Assembly: GCF_000715075.1 (NCBI RefSeq)
Contig: NC_134087.1
Span: 190,061,276 to 190,125,275, forward strand
Source of the DNA: Nicotiana tabacum
Lineage: Eukaryota > Streptophyta > Magnoliopsida > Solanales > Solanaceae
Length of the DNA: 64,000 nt
Reading direction: 5' to 3'
The position numbers and the translations under genes were made by a program. Positions 55,944 through 64,000 of the stretch are shown here, piece by piece. The notes below the pieces were generated by a model, which saw only the letters and a program-made list of their open reading frames with translations, searched no databases and was not told where the DNA came from. Each line of letters begins with the position of its first letter. Within the stretch, counting starts at the first letter, position 1.

Positions 55944-57260
55944 ACTAGAGGTCGCGAACGCGGTCGAGGCTATGGCAATGGAGGGGGTGTAGCCCGCACA
56001 ATAGCTAGGACAACACCTTCAAATCTACCAGCTGCCCCAGTTCATGATGAGGTCCCAGTTATGGATGCTCCAACAGCACTAGCTTAGGCACCGGCTATGC
56101 CTATTATGATTCCAGGCCTTTAAGAGGCCCTGGCCCAGATTCTATCAGTGTGCACTAGCCTATCTCAGGCGGTCTCAGTCACTACAACCGCAACTACTAC
56201 TCAGGCCAGGGGAGGCACTCAGACTCCCGCCACTCGCACACCTGAGTAGGACGTGCATGGACTTCAGACACCGGGGGCACCTCCAGCCCAGCCGGTTGCA
56301 TATGCTCAAGACTATGTTTCTCATGTTATTCCAGAGGACGAGCAGCGTAGGTTGAAGAGGTTTGGTAAACTTCAGCCTTCAACTTTCAGTAGTGCAGAGG
56401 GCGAGGATGCCCAGGGTTTCTTGGACAAGTGTTTAGAGGATACTTCGGACAGCGTGTATTTTGGAGACCAGTGGGGTCTCGTTCTCTACTTTCCAGTTCT
56501 CAGGGGATGCACTTAGTTGGTAGGAGGCTTACGAGAGGTGTAGGCCGATTAACGTATCACCCCTTTCTTGGCAGCAGTTCTCTGTCCTCTTTTTGAGAAG
56601 TTTGTACTTGAGTCTCGCCGTGAGGAGCTGCGCAGGGAGTTCAAGCAGCTTCGTCAAGGTGGCAGGTCTGTTACACAGTATGAGATGCAGTTCTCTGAGT
56701 TAGCTCGTCATGCGGTCTGGTTGGTTTCCACATATTGAGAGAGGATCATGAGGTTTATAGATGGCCTCAGTTTTCAGCTTCGATTGCTTACGACCAGAGA
56801 GAGTATCTGGTGCTACTTTTGATGAGGTTGTTGACCTAGCTCGATAGATTGAGATGGTTCATGATCAGGAGAGGATTGAGAAGGAGGCTAAGAGGCCTCG
56901 TGGTCTGGGCGGATTCAGTGGTACTCCTCATGGGGGTCAGTTTCAGCACGGCAGAGGCCATCCATTCAGGAATGCCCAGTAAGCTCACCCAGGTTATCGT
57001 GGGGCATCATCAGGTCATGGTTCTCACAGTTCTCATTAGGACCATTCATCACTTAGTGCTCTTCCAGCCCAGAGTTCGTCCCGTGCTCCATCAATTTAGG
57101 GCTCTTCCATGCTAGGGTGCATCTGCTAGTCATTCTGGTGCTAGGGGTTCCCTTCAGTCCCCGTCTCCAGCAGAAGTTGTTATGAGTGTGGAGAGTTGGG
57201 TCATATGTGGAGGCAGTGTCCTCATCGTCTTAGGGGTTCATCTCAGCAGAGGAGTTAGCC
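55944..57260 (+). pseudogene. gag of the Del/Tekay element (broken, 5' end missing)
   Basis: The frame opens directly at the Athila junction with TRGRERGRGYGNGGG, the Arg/Gly-rich N-terminus of Del gag; the start codon is lost. TAG, TAA and TAG stops (near 56083, 56122 and 56249) stand where glutamines are expected. The capsid segment EDEQRRLKRFGKLQPSTFSS (56337-56396) and AEGEDAQGFLDKC are followed by frameshifts near 56500-56850. A CCHC zinc knuckle, CYECGELGHMWRQC, is intact at 57178-57219. It would be the structural capsid protein; at least five lesions make it non-coding. Confidence 0.8.
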
Positions 57261-57787
57261 ATTGGCTTCAGCGCCAGTTACTCACCACCACCCAGCCAGC
57301 TAGGGGTCACCTCAGAGGAGGAGATCGATCAAGTGGTGTTTAGACCCGGTTCTATGCACTCCCAGCTAGACCCAATGCTATTGCTTCAGATGTTCTGATT
57401 ACAGGCATTGTCTTGGTTTGCCACAGAGATGCCTTTGTGTTATTTGATCCTGGTTCCACTTTTTCATATGTGTCATCGTATTTTGGTTGTTATTTGGATA
57501 CACCTCATGAGTCTCTTGTTTCATCTATTCATTTGTCTACTCCAGTGGGGGATACTGTTGTCATGGACCGTGTGTATCGGTTGTGTGTGGTGACTATTAG
57601 GGGTCTGGAGACCCGAGTGGACCTTTTGTTGCTTTGTATGGTGGACACTGATGTGATATTGGGCATTTATTGGCAATCTCTGTGTCTTGTTATATTATAT
57701 TGTCATGCTAAGATAGTGACCTTAGCTATACCAGGTGTGCCACGGGTTAAGTGGCGAGGTTCGACTGATTTGTCGCCAGTAGGGTGA
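57261..57787 (+). pseudogene. Protease of the Del/Tekay element
   Basis: The open segment 57413-57787 contains DAFVLFDPGSTFSYVSSYF, where DPGS stands at the aspartic protease active site (D-S/T-G normally), and then a beta-rich region to VTLAIPGVPRVKWRG, the usual end before RT. The last stop (57785-57787) and a frame change precede RT. The aspartate itself is present. Confidence 0.7.
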
Positions 57788-59220
57788 TTTCGTTCTGGAA
57801 GGCCCAGCGGATGGTTGGGAAAGGTTGTCTTTCATACTTAGCCTTTGTGAGGGATGTCGGTCCAGAGACTCCTAGTATCGATTCTGTTCCTGTTGTGAGG
57901 GATTTTCTCGATGTGTTTCCCACAGACCTGCCAGGCATGCCACTGGACAGGGATATTGATTTTGGTATTGATCCGGTGCCGATCACTCAGCCCATTTCTA
58001 TTCCACCGTATCATATGGCACCAGTAGAGTTAATGAAGTTGAAAGAGCAGCTTCAGGAACTCCATGATAAACGGTCCATTCGGCCTACTGTGTCGCCTTG
58101 GGGTGTGCCTGTTCTATTTTTGAAGAAAAAGGATGGCACGATGAGGATATGCATTGATTACAGGCATTTGAACGAATTCACAATCAAGAACAAGTATCCT
58201 TTGCCTCGTATCGATGATTTATTTGACCAACTTCAGGGAGACAGAGTGTTTTCCAAGATTGATCTCCGTTCAGGTTATCACCAGTTGAAGATCAGGGACT
58301 CGAATATTCTTAAGACATCCTTCAAGACTAGATATGGTCATTATGAGTTCCTTGTTATGTCTTTTGGGCTGACCAATGCCCCATCATCGTTCATGCATTT
58401 GATGAACAACATGTTTCGGCCTTATCTTGACTCGTTCGTGGTTGTATTCATTGATGATATTCTGGTGTACTTGCGTAGTGAGGAGGAGCACGCAGAGCAT
58501 TTGAGAGTTGTGTTGCAGAGGTTGAGGGAGGATAAGCTTTATGCAAAGTTCTCCAAATGTGAGGTTTGGCTTAGTTCAGTGGCTTTCTTGGGGCACGTGG
58601 TGTCCAATGAGGGTATTCAGGTTGATCCGAAGAAGATAGAGGCGGTTTAGAGTTGGCCCAGACCGTCCTCAGCCACAAAGATTCATTTTCTTGGATTGGC
58701 GGGTTATTACCATCGGCTCGTTCATGGATTTTCATCTATAGCATCACCTTTGACCAAATTAACTCAAAAGGGTGCTCTATTTAGGTGGTCGGATGAGTGT
58801 AAGGAGAGCTTTCAGAAGCTCGAGACTGCCTTGACCACAGCTCCAGTGTTAGTTTTGCCATCAACTTTAGGTTCATATACCGTGTATTATGATGCTTCGA
58901 GAGTTTGTATTGGGTGTGTGTTGATGTAGGAGGGTAGAGTTATTGCTTATGCTTCTCGTCAACTAAAGCTCCATAAGAAGAACTACCCTGTTCAGGATCT
59001 AGAGTTGGATGCCACTGTTCATGCATTGAAGATTTGGAGGCATTATTTGTATGGTGTATCTTGTGAGGTGTTTACTGATCATCGTAGCCTCCAACACTTG
59101 TTCAAATAGAAGGATCTCAATTTGAGGCAGCGGAGATTGTTGGTGCTGCTAACGGATTATGATATTACTATCTTGTGCCACCCGGAGAAGGCCAATGTAA
59201 TGGCCGATGCTTTGAGCCGG
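57788..59220 (+). pseudogene. Reverse transcriptase and RNase H of the Del/Tekay element
   Basis: RT is open from about 57790 to 58650: [82 protein letters not shown] and the catalytic VFIDDILVY (about 58445-58475). A TAG at 58648-58650 (Glu-Ala-Val then stop) and a TAG at 58927-58929 break the chain. RNase H includes YYDASRVCIGCVLM, then [30 protein letters not shown], a stop at 59107-59109, and NVMADALSRKA. The proteins would copy and process retroelement RNA. Most motifs survive, so decay is moderate. Confidence 0.88.
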
Positions 59221-60491
59221 AAGGCAGTGAGTATGGGCAGTCTTGCATTTATTCTTGTTGGGAAGAGACCTCTTGCAGTTGATGTTCAGTCCTTGGCCAA
59301 TCGGTTCATGAGGTTGGATATTTCGGAGCCCAACCGGGTATTGGCTTGTGTGATTTCTTGGTCTTCCTTATTTGATCGCATCAGAAAGTGCCAGTATGAT
59401 GATCCTCATTTGTTTGTCCTTAAGGATAGAGTTCAGCACGACGATGCCAGATATATGACAATTGGTGATGATGGGGTGTTAAGGATGCATGGCCAGATAT
59501 GTGTGCCCAATGTGGATGAGATTCGAGAGTTCATTCTGGAGAAGGCCTATAGCTCGCAGTATTCCATCCATCCAGATGCCATGAAGATGTATCAGGATCT
59601 GAGACAACATTATCGGTGGAGGAGAATGAAGAAGGGCATTGTTGGATTTGTAGCTCGGTGTCTTAATTGTCAGCATGTGAAATATGAGCATCAGAGACCG
59701 GGTGGCTTGCTTCAGCAGATGGATATTCCAGAGTGGAAGTGGGAGCAGATTACTATGGATTTTGTAGTTGGACTCCCACAGACTTTGAAGAAGTTCGATG
59801 TTATTTGGGTGATTGTGATCGGATGACCAAGTTCGTGCACTTCATTCCTGTGTGTACTACCTATTCTTCAGAGCGGTTGACAGATATCTATATCCGAAAG
59901 ATTGTTCATTTGCATGGTGTCCCGGTTTCCATCATTTCAGATAGAGGTAGTCAGTTTACTTTGCAGTTTTGGAGAGCTGTGCAGATAGAGTTGGGTACTC
60001 TGGTTGAGTTGAGCACAACTTTTCACCCTCACACGAACGGGCAGTCCAAGTGCACTATTCAAAAATATTGGAGTACATGTTGTGCGCTTGTGCCATTGAT
60101 TTTGGAGGGTCATGGGATCAGTTTCTACCACTCGTAGAGTTTGCTTATAACAACAGTTATCAGTCAAGTATTTAGATGGTTCCATGTGAGGCTTTGTATG
60201 GGAGACAGTGTAGATCTCCGGTCGGTTGGTTTGAGCCAGATGAGGCTAGACTTTTGGGTACTGACTTGGTGCAGGATGCTTTAGACAAGGTGAAGGTAAT
60301 TTAGGAGCATCTTCGTACAACACAGTCCAGACAAAAGAGTTATGCTGACAGGAAGGTTTGAGATGTGTCCTACATGGTTTGTGATAAGGTTCTATTGAAG
60401 GTTTCACCCATGAAGGGTGAGATTTGGAAAGAAGGGAAAATTGAGTCATCGGTTCATTAGGCCTTTTGAGGTGCTTTAGAGGATTGGGGAG
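59221..60491 (+). pseudogene. Integrase of the Del/Tekay element (broken)
   Basis: The zinc-binding domain shows YSIHPDAMKMYQDLRQHYRW and CLNCQHVKY (about 59560-59690). The catalytic core has Asp in QITMDFVVGLP (about 59755). A frameshift near 59820 (loss of the DRMTKF link) follows, then IISDRGSQFT (about 59935) and a Glu-poor third motif, TNGQSKCTIQ, where QSERTIQ is expected, so the catalytic glutamate is lost. Stops at 60135-60137, 60172-60174, 60301-60303 and 60359-60361 follow. The end (RIGEVAYELVLPP) leads into the chromodomain. Confidence 0.82.
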
Positions 60492-60770
60492 GTGGCTTAT
60501 GAGCTTGTTTTGCCACCCAACCTATTGAGTGTGCATCCGGTATTTTATGTTTCCATGCTCCGAAAGTATATTGGCGATCTGTCTCATGTTTTGGATTTCA
60601 GCACGGTTCAGGTAGATGATGATTTGACTTATGATGTGGAGCCAGTGGCTTTTTGGGAGCGTCAGGTTCAAAAGTTGAGATCAAAGGACATAGCTTTAGT
60701 GAAAATGCAGTGGAGAGGTTGGCCCGTGGATGAGGCTACTTGGGAGACCGAGGGGGAGATGCAGAGCTGA
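60492..60770 (+). pseudogene. Integrase C-terminus and chromodomain of the Del/Tekay element
   Basis: The open segment has FYVSMLRKYIGDLSHVL and DLTYDVEPVAFWERQV, followed by a chromodomain with DIALVKMQWRGWPVDEATWE (about 60685-60745). It ends at a TGA at 60768-60770, about five residues earlier than the second copy at 15300. Chromodomains in chromoviruses bind histone H3 marks and steer integration to heterochromatin. Confidence 0.85.
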
Positions 60771-60846
60771 TACCTTCACCTATTTGAGGCTTCAGGTAAG
60801 TTTTTTAACCCATTCGAGGATGAACGTCTATTTAAGAGGGGTAGGA
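60771..60846 (+). other. Tail of Del pol and polypurine tract
   Basis: 76 bp after the TGA still match the coding tail of the other copy (PFEDERLFKRG). They end in TTTAAGAGGGGTAGGA, the polypurine tract next to the LTR start TGTAATGACCC. Confidence 0.6.
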
Positions 60847-63715
60847 TGTAATGACCCGATCGATTATTTCATGAGTTACCGCTCTGTTTCCCCCATTTCT
60901 GCTTCTTATTGTCTTGTTCAGCTGTATTATGTATTATCGAGTTGGTTGGTTCGGATTCGGAGAGGTTTTGAAAAGGAATGAGACACTTAGTCTATTTTTA
61001 GTAAGCTTAGGTTGGAAAAGTCAACTAGATGTTGACTTATGTGAAAAAGGCTCGAATGTGAATTGTGAATATTCGGAGAGCTTTGGGAGGTGATTTGGGA
61101 CTTACTAGCGTGATCGGAATATGTTTTGGAGGTCCGGAGGAGATTTAGGCTTGAATTGGCGAAATTGGAATTTTGGCGTTTTCCGATTGATAGGAGAGAT
61201 TTTGATATAGGGTTCAGAATGGAATTCCGGAAGTTGGAGTAGGTCTATTGTGTCATTTTTGATGAATGTGCAAAATTTCAGGTCATTTGGACGAGGTTTG
61301 ATAGACATTTTGATCGAAAGTGGAATTTGGAAGTTTTTGGAAATCTTAGGCTTGAATCCGATGGTATTTTGGTGTTTTAGTATTGTTTTGACTCATTCAA
61401 AGGCTCAACTAAGTTTGAATGATGTTATGGGATGTGTTGGCATGTTTGGTTGAGGTCCCGAGGGCCTCGGGTGAGTTTCGGGTGGTTAAATGGATCCAAA
61501 TCATGTTTGAGAAGTTGCAGAAAAATCTGCTGTTGGTGTTGCAGACATTTGGCATTCGCGCTCGCGAAGGGATGTGGTATGAGGCAGGAAGTTTGGCCTT
61601 CATGTTCGCGATGTGGGTCCCGCATTCACAAAGGGTTAGGTTCAGTGTTCACCAGGAACGCAATGTGTTTCTCGCGTTCGCGTAGAGTAAATGGGAGCGG
61701 CTGGGTCCATTTTTATTTGCGCTTCGCGTTCACGAGCTAGAGGTTGCGTTCGCGAAGGGTTGAGGAGCTGAAGCTTTGCGTTTGCATTCAGGATGTCGCG
61801 TTCGTGATGAAGGATTTAAGTGGTCAACAAATTTTGTACTTCGCGAATACGAGGCGTTGACCGCGTTCGGGAAGAAAGAAAGGGTCACCTGGGCAGAATT
61901 GAAGAGGGAATTAAAGGGAAACACTTGGATATAAGATTATGGACTAAATACTTGATCCTATTATGATTTCTACCAAATTAAACATGAATTTTATGGAATC
62001 TAAAGCCTAAAATTGGAGAGTTAGGGCTTGGAATTTGGGATTTTGATTTGAGGATTTGAGGGGTCGTTTATGGTCGTATTTTGATGTATTTGATATGTAC
62101 AAACTCGTGAGAGCGTAAGAATTCTAGTTTTGCAATTTTGATCAGAATCCGAGATGTGGGCCCGGGGGTCGGGTTTGACCAATTTCGGGATTTTTGATGT
62201 AAATTGGTTATTTTCGAGTGGGCTTTGTTCCCTTAGCAAATTTTGATGGTATAAATCTGTTTTTGGATAGATTTGGAGCAATCGGAGGCTGAGTAGAGAG
62301 GCAAAGGCATCGCGGGATAGAATTTGGACCGGATGGAGGTAAGTAATGATTGTAAATATTGTCCTAATGGTATGAAACCCCGGATTTCACATCGTTGTGT
62401 TACTTTGAGGTGACACACATGTTAGATGACGAGCGTGGGGTTGTGGACCATTGGGGATTGTGACTTGGTCCGTCTTGTACGAATATTAAGTCGCATATTT
62501 GATTTAGAACTACTTGATATCATTGTGTTTGGAAAGTACTATCATGTCTTGGGCTGAATGCCATATTTGGGCCTCGTGCCAAATGTTTTGGACCCTTAGG
62601 GGCTTTTTACTGCTATTCCTCACTGTTTTTAATTCATAATTATACTCAGTCATGCTGTATTCTACCGTTTTCATAACTCAGCCATATTTACTCCGTTTTT
62701 TATATTTCTAAATTATATTTGGGGCTAAGCATCATGTTTTACAGTTGCCCGATGGTCTTGAGAGATTCTGATTGAGTGAGGCTGAGGGCCTGTGTGGTGA
62801 GGATTATTATGGGATCGGGCTGAGTGCCGCAGCAAGTGTATTGATTGTGATATATGAGAGGTAGAGGGCCTGATTTTGTTATGCCACGAGGTGGCTTGTA
62901 ATAGCGCTTGGGCTGTAGGAGCCTCTCCAGAGTCTGAACACACCCAGTGAGAGCGGCTACCTAGTATGAAATGTGATACTGCCCGAGGGGCTGATGTTGT
63001 TTCACGTTATTGCGGAGGGGCTGATATGAGTGATCGTAAAGTAGACCGAGGGGCTGATACGAGTGGTTGTGAGGTAGCCCGAGGGGCTAGTTCTGTTAAT
63101 ATTTTTCCCGATGGGCTATTTTACGTTTCTTTCCTTTTTCTCGCTGTTTTCATCACTCGTTTGAACTACTGAATGATGTTTTAAATGGGTTTTACTGAAC
63201 TGAGATGTTTTTACGAGTATTTACTGCTTTACTGCATTGTTCTGGATTTATACTGTTTTGTTATAGCATTATGCTGTGTTTTTGTGTTTTCTTACTGCTC
63301 AACTGCCTTTACTTTTATTACTAACTGAGTTGGTAAACTCACATTACTCCCTATGCCCCGTGTGCAGATCCAGGAGTCTCGGGTCACCCCGTGTTGACTA
63401 GGTAGCTGCTTGGCATTCACAGCCCAGTGCATTTCCTTCCAATCTTTATTTCACTTTGTACTAGCTTTGTATCAGACTATGTTGTCTTTTCAGATTCCTA
63501 GACAAGTTGTAGATGCTCATGACTAGTGACACCGTGATGTTGGGCTGTGTTTTGGTTTCTGCACTGTTTTAACCTACTTTATTCTATAGAATTTTAGCTT
63601 ATTAATGTTTTTAAATGGATTATTATACTTGCTTGGTTGGTGTTGGGGGTTTGTGTCGGCTGGCCTAGTTTTACGACAGGCACCATCACGAGCGGGTCCA
63701 TTTAGGGTCGTGACA
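60847..63715 (+). repeat. 3' LTR of the Del/Tekay element (2869 bp)
   Basis: Starts TGTAATGACCC and ends GGTCGTGACA, followed by the duplicated GGTCC. It parallels 15339-17978 (no SINE here). It includes the CpG-rich TTCGCG block (61555-61875) and the GCCCGAGGGGCT block (62745-63120), and an internal deletion relative to the left copy near 61897. Confidence 0.9.
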
Positions 63716-63720
63716 GGTCC

Positions 63721-64000
63721 GTCATATTTACTGTAATTTCTTTTTCCTGAATAAATCTATTTGCTTGTCATTAAGTTGCACCGCTAGCATACTAGTTAGG
63801 AGGGAGTCAATAAATATCACTACATATACTCCATTGATTTTACTACAATAATAAAAGATATAATTAGTTACTAAACAAACCAAAAAATGAGTAAAACGAA
63901 TAAATGACACAATGAATTTACCTTTGCTGAAAAAACCATTTCTTCATAAGCACATCTTTGCCAAAGTCTGTAAGCTGGCCAGGTTTTATCAAAATACTAG
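63721..64000. other. Right-hand host flank with a possible partial exon
   Basis: AT-rich DNA outside the Del element. At the edge, 63926-63997 on the minus strand lies between an AG (CTAG at the window end) and a GT donor (AAAG|GTAAAT at about 63925). It would read YFDKTWPAYRLWQRCAYEEM in one frame. I do not recognise the protein; this may be chance. Confidence 0.3.

Larger units (their letters stand above)
14790..63715 (+). mobile_element. Del/Tekay chromovirus (Ty3/gypsy), split by nested Athila and Ogre insertions
   Basis: The outer boundaries are TGTAAC... at 14790 and ...GTCGTGACA at 63715, flanked by the 5-bp duplication GGTCC at 14785-14789 and 63716-63720. The right part (55944-63715) has gag, protease, RT, RNase H, integrase, a chromodomain and a complete 2869-bp LTR. 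The left part has a 150-bp LTR start, a second copy of the chromodomain region and a 2.6-kb LTR copy containing a SINE. Athila (with Ogre inside it) separates the left LTR from gag. The far end of the left LTR and the leader with the primer-binding site are missing at the Athila junctions. Chromodomain plus FIDD-type RT and very long LTRs place it in Del/Tekay. All coding parts are broken. Confidence 0.8.

Noticed and set aside
55944..63715. A separate 5'-truncated Del copy
   Set aside because: Its right flank GGTCC equals the flank left of 14790, which points to one Del insertion interrupted by Athila. Kept open only if the match is chance.

Overview
This window is plant nuclear DNA, most likely from a Solanaceae species and plausibly Nicotiana or a close relative. 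That attribution is inference. It rests on spliceosomal introns, AT-rich intergenic DNA, an Au/TS-type SINE, a 24-kb Ogre retrotransposon, an Athila element with an env-like gene, and a Del/Tekay chromovirus with long LTRs. Nearly all of the window is nested Ty3/gypsy LTR retrotransposons. The only recognisable host gene is a monosaccharide transporter (STP) relic, and a short GRF zinc-finger-like relic is also present.

Layout. (1) 1-12001: an STP-like gene on the minus strand, split in a coding exon by a Tat-lineage element at 252-11454 (572-bp LTRs, 5-bp duplication CAATC). This element has a decayed sense gag-pol and a separate antisense gene at 10501-7588 with three GT-AG introns. (2) 12002-14784: AT-rich host DNA with an inverted repeat and the GRF-like relic. 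(3) 14790-63715: one Del/Tekay chromovirus on the plus strand, bounded by the duplication GGTCC at 14785-14789 and 63716-63720. Its left LTR region is scrambled and carries a SINE. (4) Nested inside it, 17979-55943: an Athila element on the minus strand with gag, pol and an env-like gene, whose outer ends are permuted or truncated. (5) Nested inside Athila pol, 26985-51347: a nearly intact Ogre element on the minus strand, with 4.6-kb LTRs, duplication GAAAG, an extra ORF1, gag-protease joined to reverse transcriptase by a 183-nt intron, and a large minisatellite in its 3' untranslated region. (6) 63721-64000: right-hand host flank.

Relative ages by eye agree with the nesting. The Ogre LTRs differ by roughly 1-2%, the Tat LTRs by about 5% (about 29 substitutions in 572 bp, no indels), and the Athila and Del LTR pairs by around 10%. 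Many premature stops in the older elements fit CAG/CAA to TAG/TAA changes, as expected from deamination of methylated cytosines.

No gene here looks like an intact, functional host gene. The points of most interest are the spliced antisense gene in the Tat element, a hairpin motif repeated at three ORF or LTR boundaries of Ogre with a base-pair-preserving change, modular GC-rich palindromes shared by the Athila LTR and its pol-env spacer, the higher-order minisatellite of Ogre, and the unusual permuted or scrambled ends of Athila and Del.
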